From positions 2,604,001 to 2,668,000 of the forward strand of contig NC_083393.1 in assembly GCF_030864355.1 (NCBI RefSeq): 64,000 nucleotides of DNA, read 5' to 3'. The DNA is from Cutaneotrichosporon cavernicola. Its lineage: Eukaryota; Basidiomycota; Tremellomycetes; Trichosporonales; Trichosporonaceae. Shown here piece after piece: positions 1 to 12,395 of this stretch. A model generated the notes under the pieces. It made no database searches, was not told where the DNA came from, and saw nothing but the letters and a program-made list of their open reading frames with translations. Position numbers and translations under genes: made by a program. Numbering within the stretch: position 1 is the first letter of the stretch; every line of letters starts with the position of its first letter.

Positions 1-2743
1 TCCTGAGCGCTCGTTTATACGGCTAAACCGATGAACACCGATGCTCCTAGTTACCGACGCAGGCGCTAGCTCTGGTCCACCTATGCGACGGACAGAGTGC
101 GCATCGTACACTTTCCCTGCGGTCAGCATGTTTGATCACAGGACGCAGCCCACCAAAGAGCGTAAGGAACATGTTACCGCCGACCGCCGGCGCCATGCTC
201 GTAAAGCCCCAATTCTGACCAAAGTGGGCTCCCGTCAGCGCCAACCCTCGGCAATCAGTTCAACTTACACATCCCAAACCACTCGAGGACCAGCATGGGT
301 AGGACATTGAAGAGTGCACCGTACGCAGTGCCAAGCGCTGCGGATACCATCCACAGCCGGTCCACATCGGTTGTCGCCAGCACTGCCACCTCGGTACCAA
401 TAAACATTAGCGCCACGAGCGGGAGGAACCATATCTGGCGTTAGTGTTTGCCGGCCTTTTGTTATTGTACGATTAGACGGCCGACCGTCCGACAACCCCA
501 CGGGGCGGTAGTCGTGCAGTACGAGCCGGTAATCAAGGTTGGTTCTTGCGATATTCCGCAGATGAGGCTGCCACCCCACTCGTCTCAGAGCTTTGACCGG
601 CACGCCAAGACCCCGGCCATGGAATGCCCAAACGCATAAGCTCAATCGGCGTCCCGTGCTCAATCTTTTGGCGATGGACCGAGGCACCAGCAATGCCGGA
701 GGCTCGCTTGCACGAAACGTCATGGGTGGCAGCTGACAGGAACTTTTAGGCCACGTCCGAAGCCATCGCTTCAGATGGTTGCCGTGTTATGCCTAGGCCT
801 TCTCCAATGGATGGCTGGCTGCCAGTGGTTTTGGGCACAGATCCTGCGGAAGGGCTGATATGACTGCGGTGCTTTGGCCAGTTTGCTTGGCTAGGTTGCG
901 CGTTGAACGCCGATCAGCACCGCTAAGCCACCTCGCTGCATGTGACAGGATTTGAGTGGCGCTTGAGTCGCACTGCGAACTCGCGCACCAGGTGACACGC
1001 TCAAGGTGGACCCATGGACAGAGTCAAAACAGTCCACCACGTCATGTGATGCTGAACATCCAGTCATGACCTCTCGAACAGCGTGCAGCGCCAACGCCGA
1101 ATCGCGCCGTTCTCGCAAACAGACCTATGGCGGTCGCAGTTCCCAGCACGCATGACTCACCCTGCGCACACCAAAGCGATGTTTGATGAGGTCGCTGAAC
1201 GCGCCTCCGAGGATACGGCCAGCGCAGTTGAACACGGAGATGGTCGCGACCTGTGACGCCTGCATGGCGCCGACCTTTTGCTTGTCGTAATCCCACCCGT
1301 CTCGGGCGAGCGCGAGCGTGACGGCTGGTGTCAGACAAACCTCCAAAGCTTTCGCGATGCCTCCTCACAACCCCCATCTCCGCTAATCTCTGTGCGGTTT
1401 TCGACTTACCGCCGACATTGTTGATCCACTCCAGCCCTACCCCGCACAGAATAGCCAGGATCGAGAACAGCAGCAGGAAGTCGGTCTCGCGGAACAGCGC
1501 CGGCGGGCCAATATGAATCTCGGTTGGCGGCAGACTCGCTGTTGAGCCGCGGCGCTTCCGTGACCCAGGCGTGCGCGTGCGCGGCGTACGCGAAGGCGTC
1601 TGCAAGTCGCCCGGGGAGTCTGCCCGTGAGGGAGTGTGCGGAAGGAGCGGATCAGACGGGCTGGGCTCGTCGGCCAGCTCGACGTCGGGTCTGCGCTCGT
1701 GACTCCGGTAAGGGAGTTCCTGCCCCGGCTCGAGCAGGGCTGCCTGATGCACGAGATCCTCGTCGTCGGTGTGGTCTTCGTCGGACGAGTCTTCATGCGG
1801 AGGGTATGGGCGAATGACAAAGGTGCCGACGAGGTTGGGCAGCATCGTGCCCCACGCCAGGATAAGGAGGAGGCCGCCTGCCTCGTCGTGGTATAATGCG
1901 TGGCCTAGCGCAGAGAAGACCTGGTGTGAGCTGCAACTTGAAGACCTGCTGCTGTCGCGCTCTGTCCGTTGGCCGGTGAGCCACTCACAAAAGCACTGAG
2001 CCCAAAGCCAGCGAGCACCGATCCCGTAGCGCTCGCGCGCGTCCTATCCGGAAAACTGCGGGCGACGGTATTCATCGCTCCTGCGAGCCCAGCACTCCCC
2101 CCGAACCCCGTGAAGAAGAGCGTCATCGCGAGCGTAGTCACGCCAAGGGAAGACGGCCCGTCGTCGCCCCCGACCGGCAGTGTGCCGTAGTAGAATGCGC
2201 GCGCGCCATGATACCCAACAAAGTTGAGAGCGGCAGCACAAGCGAGCGGCACTCTCGGACCGTAGAGGTCGATAATGCGGCCCCAGACGGGCCCAGAGAG
2301 ATAGACGCCGAGGTTGCCGCCAAGCCCGACGAGGTTGATCTGCGTACTGCTCAGGCTGAGTTTGGAGGCGAGCTGGGGCGCGTAGCCTGCTGTCAGTGTC
2401 TGGGATCACCTTGCCGCTTCTCAGCTGCCACTGTCCGATACGCGCTCCGCTTGGAATCGGGCTGCCGTCCCTCGCCCACTTCTCCTCTCGCCCCTCCAGC
2501 ACCGCCTTTATCATACCTCACTCTCCATCACCGTTACCTTCCCTCTCCTTCTGCCGCTCCCCCTTCTCCCTCCCATCCACTCCGAGCCCGGCTCCATCTG
2601 GCCTCGACGCACCCGAGTATCCATAGTTTGAACCGCTGGTGTCAGCCCGAACCACCGCCGCATACCGCCACTCACCTCGCAAGACCAACGCAGATGGCCG
2701 CAATCAGCATCCGTATCCGCGGAGATATTTCCATGGCGACCAT
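1..2743 (-). CDS. NFD4/nodulin-like MFS transporter (3' end missing)
   Basis: Multi-exon membrane transporter of the nodulin-like (NFD4/Mch1-type) branch of the major facilitator superfamily; substrate unknown. The chosen start at 2743 gives MVAMEISPRIRMLIAAICVG, the first membrane segment, and the next exon continues with SGSNYGYS. Later exons carry YAPQLASKLSLSSTQINLVG, ALNFVGYHGARAFYYG and LFFTGFGGSAGLAGAMNTVA (first six helices), an acidic Ser/Pro-rich central loop (about 1525-1830), then GVGLEWINNVGGKSK, VATISVFNCAGRILGGAFSD, LPLVALMFIGTEVAVLATTD and HFGQNWGFTSMAPAVGGNMF. A 37-nt intron (117-153) joins to GKVYDAHSVRRIGG, the loop before the last helices. The frame is still open at position 1, so the terminal helices lie outside. 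Family call is strong; exact exon borders in 400-1350 are not all resolved. Confidence 0.82.
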
Positions 2744-3300
2744 GTCGTGGAGGTGTTGAGATGGGAGACGAGAATGAAGAGGAAGAAGGTGATGTGGTGA
2801 TGGCGTAACGGTGAGCAGTTGAAGGGAGGTGTCTAGTCTAGTGTCTAGTGCTGAAACGACATGGACATGCGGATGGGGAGACAGCCGCGTCGTATCGAGG
2901 ATCGAGCGCTTCGAGAAGGATGTGATGCAGATCAACGAGCGCGAGTGAGTCAGGCGAGTTGGCGGGACGGAACGCTGCAAGCTGCCAGAATCTAGAATCG
3001 AGAATGAGATGTGCGTCAAGTGGGGTATGGGTGAAAGTCGATCGCGGCCCTGTGCAGAGAAGGGATTGCCAAACACGCCCACCACGACATTACCGTAAAT
3101 GACACAACACCACGGGACACCGCGAGCGGGTGCCCTACTCCGTCCCATCCTATTAATGGCACTTCGCACTTGAGCTTTTCTAGTCCAGCCCACTCACATT
3201 TGGCCGCAAGATCAAGAACTCCATGCCATGAGATGCAATGCTACTAGGTGGTATAGTGTATATCGCCTCCTCCCAAGATCTCCCCCTCCTTCTCCTCCTC
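2744..3300. other. Intergenic, 3' of HMG-CoA reductase and 5' of the transporter
   Basis: 557 bp between two minus-strand genes. It should hold the reductase terminator and the transporter promoter. A CT/CTCCTC-rich stretch lies at 3270-3305. No conserved gene seen. Confidence 0.5.
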
Positions 3301-6300
3301 CTATTGCCCAGGCCATCCCGTGCTGCCCTGCTTGCTGGGCGAAACCCTTGCAGCCGGCAGTGGGCCTGAGCTGTTCACAGCCGCATTGTTGGCGGCTTGC
3401 AACCGCGTCGGGCTGATGCCGCGCAACTTGCCCTTGATGAGCATCTCCTCGCGGATGGGGGTGATACCACCAAACGGCGTAACGGCACCAGGAGTGACGG
3501 GCACGGAACGATTGTGCTTCATGTGCGCCTGGATGAGGTGGCCAGCAGCCAGCGCCGACATGAGCGATAGCTCGCCGGCCATAACCGCCGAGCAGATGAT
3601 GCGCGCGAGGCGTTGCGAGTTGGAACCCGGCGAAGTGGGGTGCGCGCCCGCAATGCCGAGCATCTCGAGCATCGCACGCTGGGGGCCGAGGATCGTGCCG
3701 CCGCCTACAGTGCCGACCTCAATCGCGGGCATTGAGCATGTGATGAGCAGGTCCTCGCCGTTGTTGATCGGTTCCATGAGCGTCATGCACATCGACGATT
3801 CAACGTTCTGGGCTGGGTCCTGGCCAGTCGCGAGGAAGATAGCCGTGAGGATGTTGGCGGAGTGCGCGTTGAAGCCACCAATGGAGCCGGCCATGGCTGA
3901 GCCGATAAGGTTCTTCTTCGTGTTGAGGTTGCAGAGCTCCTGGACAGTCGTCTTGAGGACGCTCTTGACGATAGCGCCAGGGACGATGCCCTCGGCGACG
4001 ACGCTCTTGCCACGGCCCTCGATCCAGTTGATGGCAGCAGGCTTCTTGTCCGTGCAGTAGTTGCCCGAGAGCGCGAGGACGTCCATCTCCGGGTAGCGGC
4101 GCTGGAGCACCTCGAGCGCCTTCTCGGTACCCTTCGAGATCATGTTCATACCCATAGCGTCACCAGTCGATGTGGCGAAGCGGACGTAGAGTGTGCGGCC
4201 AGCCATAGCTGGCTTGAGTTTCTGAAGACGAGCGAAGCGCGAGGTCGAGTTGAAGGCGTCACGAAGAGTGTTGAAGCCCTCCTCCGAGTCAATCCAGATC
4301 TTGGCCTCAGAAGCGAGCTTGACGCTGGGGAAGTCGATGGCCGGGCCGCGGGTCATGGCGTCCTGAGTAAGGACACTGGTGACACCGCCGCCAGCGTTCA
4401 GCGCCTTGCAACCACGCGAAGTGGAGGCGACAAGGGTACCCTCAGTAGTCGACATGGGAATGTGGAGCAGCTGGCCGTCGATGTTGAGCGGGCCGGCAAC
4501 ACCGACAGGGATAGGCATGTAGCCGATGACGTTCTCGCAGCAGGCACCAATGATGGTCTTGTAGTCGTAGTCGTTCATGGGAAGGGCCGAGTGCTCAAGC
4601 GTCTGCGTGAGAGAGGCGCGAGAGACAACAGCACGGCGGATGCGAACGGCACGGTCGAGGTTCTTGAGCGACTTCTCGAGCGCATAGGGCGCAATCTTGC
4701 CCTTTTGCACGAGCATGATTACCTCCTCGTCGGACAGATTGTTGGCGCCAACACCGCCAGCAAAGATCTCAACGCACTCCTCGATCGAGCGGCGGCCGAC
4801 AAACGTCATATGGCTAGGAGTAGTGGTGGCCTCGCCTGAGTCAGCCAGGAGGGGCTCCGAGATGACCGGAATGTTGGGGGTCTGGGGAACAACGAGGCCC
4901 GCTCCGAGGTTAGCGTGACCGTTGGCATGACCGTTGGCGTGCCCGTTGGTCTTGGGGGTCTTGTCGCCCTCGTTGATGGCAGTAACAGCCGGGCCGCCAC
5001 TGGGGAGCTTGTTACGAGCCTCGGCGGCACGCTGAGCACGATACTTTTGGAGGTCCGAGGCGGAGCGAGGGCGCTTCTCCTTGGGCTTCTCAAGACCCTC
5101 AAAGACACCAACTAAGGCCTGGGCCGCAGCGGCAATAGGACCCTTGCCGCCGATCGAGTTGTGGGCAATGCCCTTGAGGAGGTAGCCGTTGAGGAGGACC
5201 GAGATGACGAGAAGAACGACAACCCACTTGGAGATGACGGGGTCACCAACAAGCGTCGACCACTCAGACATGAAGCTATCGATCGAGTCGATGCGCGAGA
5301 CAGCCGGCCCAGTCTTGGACATAAGGATCTGGGTGGGGGTGACAATCTGAACGATCATGTCCGTGTTGGCGGGCGACGCCGCATACAGAGCCTGAAGAAG
5401 CGGGGAAATATCGGCCGCCCGCGAGTCGACGCGAGGCGTAGGTGCTGTGTGGATGAGGTGGCGCTTGAGGGCAGTCTTCTCGGTGAGGGTAGTGCAGAGG
5501 TTGAGGACGTGGAGAACCAGGAACGAGGTAATGAGGATGAGCTTGAGGCGGGGAACGGGGTTGGACGGCTGGCCGTCCTCCTCGCAAGGGTCCTTGCCTT
5601 CCCCCCAGAACGATGCTTTGGAGGGGCTGGGCGAGTCGGTGGCGCTGGCAAGAGACACGCTCGACGCCGAGCGCTTGATCGAGGTCTTGATCCTACGCTT
5701 ACCGCGGATAAGCTTGATGCGGTGGACTTCGACCATGACGACGAGAATCGCGATGAAGAATGAGAAGAGGAAGAGGCAGTCAGTGGCCATGAGGATGGCA
5801 GCGAGGTAGCAGAACTCGCGGAGGCCGCCGATGCCGGACGTGGCGCCCATGGACAGGATCGCAATCTCGAGGGCGAAGTCGCGGACGATCGACATGCCGA
5901 CTGACTTGACAGCGTTGATCACAACCTGATCGGCGGCGACAGGGACGACCCAGCGGATGCCACGGCCGTCAGCGAGCTTCTGGAGGCGCTCGAGGGGAGC
6001 AAGCTCTCGGTGGAGCGTCGAAAGGTCGAGGCCGTTCGCGTTGGGCTCTTCCGAGAAGTCAAAGGCGGGAGTCGCGTCAGGCGAGGCAGCAACAGGGGCA
6101 ATGTCGGGGCTCTCGAAAACAGCGCGAGCGAGGCGGAATGGCTTGTCAAAGCCGACAGTGATTACGAGGAAGGGAAGGGCCTCGGAGAGACCGATAGGGT
6201 CAACTGGCACGCTGAAGATGTATGCGCAGAAGACGGCAGTAACAAAGGCAAAGGTAGATGAGACAAGCGTAGCAAGAGCTGGTTGTTAGAACAATGCAAC

Positions 6301-8223
6301 GCGAAACACAGGCCGGAGTCGCGGAATGCGGGGGCGCCGCCACCACACGTGTCGCGCCCTTAGCACTAGAGTCCGGTGACTCGTCCGACGCTGCACTCAC
6401 CAAGCCAAAAGTGGGAGCCAAGCTTGCGCATGTTCATGAAGAGCTTGACGAACGAAACGTGCATGAGCACGTAACCAAGAAGCACGACAAACACGTCGGC
6501 AGAGTCGGCATTCTAGCACGGTCAGATCGGTCTCATTTGTCGGCTCTCGTAAGAAAGCTACTCACCTTGGCAAGCGTGTAGAAGCGCAGGACAAGTGCAC
6601 GGACAGCATGGGCGAACCAGCGCACGTTGCGGACGACAGTGATCTGGTCCGCCGCGTCTGCGCCGCGCTTCTCAGCGAGGCCCGAGAAGAGGCCACCGCC
6701 GTCAATGTTGGGAAGAAGAGCCCAACGGGGTGGCTCAGTGGCGGCGGGAACCACACGGACAGTCGTGTTTGAGCTGGGCGCGGTGAAAGTGGGGAGACGG
6801 GCCAGGCGCTCGAGGTAGGTCATAGTAGGTGTGCCAGGGGCAGGTGCGCGAAGTACGAGGTTGAGCGTCATCTGGTCCGAGTGCAGCGGGTGTGCCTCGA
6901 GCTTGGGGGCGGCGGCGGCAGCGCAGCCGGCACCGTAGCACAGGTCGGCGTAGGTGTACGTCTTGTCTCGGACGGTCACAGCGAGGTCGTTGAGAAGCCA
7001 CTGGCGCCACTCCTCGGCGGCGGAGTTCGCGCCATCCTCGCGGAACACGGCGAACGGCTTGACGATAGCAATCGCAGCGCTCTCACCGGCCTTGTTGCCG
7101 CCCTCGTCCTTGGGGACAACATAGCCACCCTCGAGTGCATTGATCCTGATCGCACTCTGGAAGTCGGCAGAGGAGACGGGCGACCAGTGCTCATTGGTGG
7201 GGGACCACAGAGGCGTGTGCGCATACTCTGCCCGGCCAAAGCCAGCAGTCGTACCATCGGCAGGGAGGCCATCGGCAAGTCGCACAAGCTGAACGGGGCG
7301 GACAGGCGGGGCGGCGACGGGAAGGTTGAAACTGTGCTGTTAGTATCACGTTCTCGGATGTCTCGGAGTGTGGCCTCGCTAAGAGTATTGCGGTGGGTCT
7401 AGGGGTAGAAAGTGACCGATCGATCTCCTGGATGGCACGCTTTTCGGGCCGGGATGGGAGTTGGGAGTTAGGAGACTCACAAGTCGGAACCGCGAATAGC
7501 CTGGAGGAGCTGGAAGTAGATTAGGGTAACGATGATAAAGGTGGCGGTGACGACCTCGATAGGCGCCGAGGCGCAGATGGTCGACAGCCCGACGAGCGTC
7601 GAGCGTACGGTTGAACGTATCATGCCGAAATAGCGGCGGGTCCTAGAGGCCCTGGTTGGACACGGGTGGAAGGAAGGGTACGAATGGGGAATAGAGAAAG
7701 GAAGAGCGTAGAGAAAGTGGCCACCGCTTGGGGAGAAGAAGATGGGTGGAGCGTCGGCGGCGGTGGTACGATTACCAGAACAGTATTGACGGTCGGACGA
7801 TGTCGAAGGGTGGTTGTTGGAGAACCGCCCAGGCGCGACTTTTTCCAAAAGCTTGCGGCGCGCAGTTGTCCTTGGCGAGGATTGGCCGCTGCTAGTGTCG
7901 TCAGAGTCTGTGCCGCTACTTGCGCTTGCGCTGTCGAAAGAGCGAGGGGTTGGCGTCGAGTCGCCAGAGCAAGACGAATGCTCAGAATCGGAAGAGCGAA
8001 GGGGAGAAGAATGAAGGGGAGAGAATGGTTGGAGGTTGAGGACGGTTGGACGCGTGGAGCAAGTCGTCCTACTGATTGCAGGAGTAGTAGACCCGTTGGG
8101 TGGGGTGGGAGGAGGAGCCGGGGGCAAAGAGTGGGAGTGAACCACTGCTGTCGAGTGCCGCCAGTGACGGCGGGTAGAAGTATTAGACAATCCTGTATTG
8201 GGGAAATGGCCGTTCCTAGTCAT
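3301..8223 (-). CDS. HMG1: HMG-CoA reductase, sterol-sensing membrane type
   Basis: Makes mevalonate from HMG-CoA with NADPH; rate-setting step of sterol and isoprenoid synthesis, in the ER membrane. Four exons fit in frame: 8223-7481, 7331-6566, 6512-6401 and 6278-3301 (1532 codons). After a Ser/Thr/Pro-rich leader comes the first helix ([20 protein letters not shown]), a lumenal domain, and the sterol-sensing helices starting [18 protein letters not shown]. The catalytic domain has [25 protein letters not shown] substrate binding, [34 protein letters not shown] (nucleotide binding), [12 protein letters not shown] and a late His in the region of the general acid. Start is uncertain: fungal homologues often begin nearer the first helix, and Met at 7623 ([10 protein letters not shown]) would remove a 200-residue leader. 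The C-terminus (QGSTGWPGQ) is an ordinary tail. Confidence 0.95.
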
Positions 8224-10023
8224 GATTTCTAATGTGATTTGCCGGTGATTTGCGGGTGTAGGGTGGAACTAGGTGGTAACTATTACAACGAGGCGACTAC
8301 AAAAGGGCTATCGCGTGGCTTTCGAGGCGCGTCGCCCATTCCTTTGGGGCAAAGGGAAAAGTTATTACAATGTACCCTGAATGATCCCCGACTGATGGGC
8401 AGATCCGGGCGCGAGATTAGGAAATTTGCTATGGCCTATACTGTAATTTGCCCTGCGGCTACTGATCAGCGTGTGTTGCAGTGTGGGTGGTGACTGTAAG
8501 CGTGATGATGGTGGCGAAAAGAGCACCTCTCACGCATGGAGGTGTCGCGTACATTTATGCCACCATCCCATGCTTGCCGCAGCCATCGAGCCATCAGTAG
8601 TTTCGTTTGCCATCATTGGAGGGCGCGCCATGGCGTCAGCTGCGTATTGGCATGGTGGTGGATGGAACGATGGTTCTGTCAGGAAGTACAGTTCAGGGCA
8701 AGTGAAGAGGCCCAATGAGGCTATTGACCCCTGCCGTGCGGTTGCGATCAGTACCGTTCAGGTTAAGAGTGGCGGTTGGTCAGAGGGTCCAAATGTCATT
8801 GACACCTAGCTCAGACTGATGGGACATGGCGCGACGCGGGGCTCGTACGAGGGAGGGTTAAGCCCATCAGGCCAGGCATCCATCAGCCTCTCATGAGACA
8901 GTGAGATGGGGTTCGGGGTCAAATCCGGGTTGAACCCCGGGCCAGGAAACCTTGCTGGCCCTGCAAACACCATCCCCAAACCCCCCAGCAGTCACAACCT
9001 CCCCATGGCCCCCAGTCCCTGCCCAGAAACGCCATGCCGCAGTCGCTAATCGCCACCACCACGACTCTTCTGAATGCCAACGTTGTACATCTTCCACAAC
9101 TTCTACACGCTCACGATGCATTCAAGCATCTCTTCTACGCCACTCAAACACACATCAGCGGTGATGGACATTGAAAACATGGCAAACATTAGCTGCCACC
9201 TGCCGTAACGTGCCTGGTGATGTGACATGGTACAATATCATATCCCAGTAGCATTCACCGACTCTCCGACTCCAGCATTCCAGCCACCGCATCTCTCGAC
9301 AACTCCAGCGAACTCGTCCTCCTCCGCATTGCGGACAGAATTGCTGCCGAGCGGATAGTGCCGATTCACTTCCTACCGGGATGCCGCGATAGACGGCTAG
9401 ATCGATCGGCGTCGTCACACCCCGCCTTCTGCTGGAAGGATTGATTACGCTCGACATCCTGATCTGCCGTTCCGCTGTTCCCTGTTGTTTTCTTGGCCCT
9501 GCTGACTATAATTATGACGCTGCGATGGTCTCACTCGCCGGATCGCCCGACGTCAATACGAATCGGCCCCTTCATCCCCACGGCACATGCTGGCCCCACC
9601 GCCTACGCTGGCCACGCCATCTGTGCCGCCCCACTGACATGGGCCTCGTGTAGTGTCCATACATATTGACGCGTTAACAGTGATCGACACAGCCGAGCGA
9701 GTCAGCGACGTGATAGAGGTCGGTGGTCGATCATTGCACCACGCACGGGCGCCTCTGCGTGGTGCAATGTTGCAATTATCTGATTCTCGGAGGTGTGGGG
9801 CGTGGGATCATCCTGCAGAGCACACGCGACTCTTGGGCGATGTGGAGTTCATCCCCCATTCAATCTGTGTCCTCCAATCCTCTCATCCTCTGCTCTCCTA
9901 TCGCTGCAGCAGCATGGTGGGTCGTGTGCCATTGACGTTTGTGTCCAGGCTTACGCCAAACGCGATTCAGCGGATGATATCAATTCTTGCTCTCACCAAA
10001 TTCCACCAACAACTTCCTTAGCT
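8224..10023. other. Gene-free spacer with HMG-CoA reductase promoter
   Basis: About 1.8 kb upstream of the reductase. Reading frames here are short, have no family resemblance and are interrupted on both strands. It presumably holds the HMG1 promoter and leader. No RNA gene seen before the tRNA at its right end. Confidence 0.5.
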
Positions 10024-10114
10024 GCCTCGTTATATCAGTCGGTAGATTAAATGACTCTTAATGCGGTTAGTCCGGTTGATCATTCGGTCGTGGGTTCGAG
10101 CCCCACACGAGGCT
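10024..10114 (+). tRNA. tRNA-Lys(CTT), intron-containing, atypical D arm
   Basis: Acceptor GCCTCGT (10024-10030) pairs perfectly with ACGAGGC (10107-10113). Anticodon stem AATGA/TCATT encloses loop C-T-CTT-A-A with anticodon CTT at 10057-10059 and an 18-nt intron at 10061-10078 after position 37. T stem GTGGG/CCCAC with TTCGAGC loop is normal. The D stem TATC/GATT departs from the usual GCTC/GAGC: three pairs remain and conserved G10 is T, which also weakens the internal A box. Likely functional, but a decaying copy cannot be excluded. Confidence 0.85.
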
Positions 10115-10116
10115 TC

Positions 10117-10122
10117 TTTTTT
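10117..10122 (+). terminator. RNA polymerase III T-run after tRNA-Lys
   Basis: Six T residues begin three bases after the tRNA 3' end, a normal Pol III terminator. Supports expression of this copy. Confidence 0.65.
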
Positions 10123-10906
10123 GTTTCATGTTTCAGTCGTACGACCGCTCATCACCTTGGCGCTTGAGAGATAGGGTTGCGAGGTACCGTCACAGAAGGT
10201 CTGGTGGCCAGCTCGGTCGGCTCGTGGCTTCACTTGTATCCATGCTACCAGTGCCTTATCGACCTGATCAGATCACGCTACATGGCTGCACATGGGTACC
10301 TGCTTGGCATGATTGGGTTGGGCTGGCTCCATTGCGGGACTTATTAGAGCCAGTCGCCGGGGTTTTAGGTTGGGTCCAGACCTCGGCACATACCTAGTTG
10401 GCTTGGACTTTGACATCCTCAATGCTGGAACAAGACGATGACTGGGTCGCAGAGATTGTGGCCCGGCGTTGGCTGAGAATTCAAAGTCACGGCCATGTGT
10501 TCAATAACCTCAATAGGCCCCATTCTACCAGGCTGATCAGTCTCGGACTTGAGAGCCCGTTCGTCTCTCAAGTGACTCAGACCCTTCTTTCTTCGACGGC
10601 CAGGGTTCCTGTTCGGACATCATGCTGTGGAACGAGCGCAGCATCGCGGTCGGCGTGCTCGGCTGCCACAGCTGCGGAACATGGGCTATGTCTCCATGCT
10701 TCGGCTGGTGGAATACCGCTCGCCAGGCGCATCCTCAGGGATGACTCAGACTGGGTCATGCAGACCTCTCGCCCGTCAGTCACTCAGCGTGCAGCCTCCC
10801 GCCTGTTAGTCTCCTGAACACCTCGCTGTTCTACAGTACATGCATCATCTCTACTTCGGACTGGGCGTCCGAGATCCTAGGGCCAGCAGTTGAGCAACTA
10901 GAAGGC
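10123..10906. other. Spacer between tRNA-Lys and PDA1 3' end
   Basis: Open frames of up to 139 codons occur on the plus strand, but they are rich in Ser/Arg/Cys, have no family features and lack a convincing start. I see nothing else. Confidence 0.4.
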
Positions 10907-12395
10907 TCACGCAGCGGCCTTCTCGTAGTAGTGGATCTCGTCCTTGGTACGGCCGCGCATAAACGGCGGCTCGGTACCCTTGTAGTAGATGTCGGTCCAG
11001 AACTCGTGCAGGCCAGGCATGGGCGACTGCTTGGCCTCCTCAACGGCCTCGGCAATCGTGTCCTTTGCACGCTTGTCGATCGCCTTGAGCTCGTCCTCGG
11101 TGGCGACTCCCCAGTCGAGAATGTACTTCTTGAGGCCAGCAATGGGGTCGTGCGCGCTACGCACCTGCTGCACCTCGTCACGGGTACGGTACGTGGTACC
11201 GGGGTCGGACATCGAGTGGCCACCGTAGCGGTACGTCACAAACTCGATGAGAAGAGGGCCCTTGCCCGAGACGGTCCACTCCTTGGCCCACTCGCACGCC
11301 TTCTTGACAGCAAGCACGTCCATGCCGTTGACCTCGATACCGGGAATCTTGTCACCACGCGTAAAGTACGACGTGTTCTGCGACGACCGCTCGGCACTGG
11401 TGCCCATGCCGTACTTGTTGTTCTCGCACACAAAGACAGCTGGGATGCTCCACAGCTTGGCCATGTTGAACGCCTCAAACACCTGGCCCTGGTTGGACGC
11501 GCCGTCACCGTAAAGCGCAAACGTCACCTGCGGCTTCTTGAGGTACTTTTGCGCGAACGCGATGCCGGCGCCGAGAGGAACCTGCGCACCGACAATGCCG
11601 TTACCGCCGAAGAAAGAAGGTGTGAAGATGTGCATCGAGCCACCCTTGCCGTTGCTCATGCCCGCCTCGCGACCCATGAGCTCGGCCAGCACGCCCTTGA
11701 TCGTGCCGCCGCGCAGCACGGCAAAGGTGTGGCATCGGTAAGAGGTAATGACGTTGTCCTGAGGGGTGATCGCGTGCTCCATGCCGATCGAGACGGCCTC
11801 TTGTCCGATCGCGAGGTGGCAGAATCCGCGAATCAGCTTCTGCTTGTACAGCGCGTCAGCCGCCTGCTCCATGCGGCGCATGGTGGTCTGGGATTAGTTG
11901 TGGTTCTCGCGATCTCTGAGGGCGGCAGCTCCTGCTTCTGGTAACCCGTGCTGCATGCCCTTCGAGGTCCCAGGCGTCCGCCACCTCTGCTACTCGCCGA
12001 CTCACCATCTGGTCGTACATCTGGATGAGCTCATCCTTGCTGGTCTCGACAAACGCCTCGGGCGGATCGCACAAGTATCCCTGGAAAGTGTCTTCGTGAA
12101 GACGGATCTTGAACTGGCCGTCAGTCTCTCCTTGTCACGCGCTACAACTTACCTCCTCGTTGCCCTTCTCGGGCACATCGTCGTGCGGCACACTTTTGTC
12201 CGCTGCAGTCTGGACGTAGCGAGCGAAAGCGGCGACGCGGGGCTGGGGTCAATGTGTGCCTTGGTTAGTTGCCAACTCGCCATCATCGCATTTCTCATTA
12301 GAGATCAGGATGACAACTGCCGGCGGCAACAGTCAGATACTCACGAGGGCGCGTGGGGAGCGAACAGCGCGTGCGGCGCGGAGTGCTGACAACAT
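10907..12395 (-). CDS. PDA1: Pyruvate dehydrogenase E1 component alpha subunit, mitochondrial
   Basis: Alpha subunit of the thiamine-diphosphate decarboxylase of the pyruvate dehydrogenase complex (mitochondrial matrix). Exon 1 (12395-12345) encodes MLSALRAARAVRSPRAL, an Arg-rich import presequence. Exon 2 (12242-12153, PRVAAFARYVQTAADKS..NEE), an exon starting FKIRLHEDTFQGYLCDPPEA, and a large last exon follow in frame. The last exon has RGFCHLAIGQEAVSIGMEHA, the thiamine-diphosphate motif GDGASNQGQVFEAFNMAKLW..ENN, and the phosphorylation-loop sequence YRYGGHSMSDPGTTYRTRDE with the regulatory Ser residues. Length and order match yeast and human E1 alpha. The stop is at 10907; the tail ends EIHYYEKAAA. 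Family assignment is secure. Confidence 0.96.

Noticed and set aside
8915..8945. Inverted repeat ccgggttgaaccccgg as a terminator or RNA hairpin
   Set aside because: A short isolated palindrome with no adjacent gene end or T-run.
10398..10817. 139-codon plus-strand frame between tRNA-Lys and PDA1
   Set aside because: No recognisable domain, mixed composition and no promoter-like context; treated as chance.
10931..11944. 337-codon plus-strand frame opposite PDA1
   Set aside because: Leu/Arg/Val-rich antisense shadow; PDA1 on the minus strand is unambiguous.
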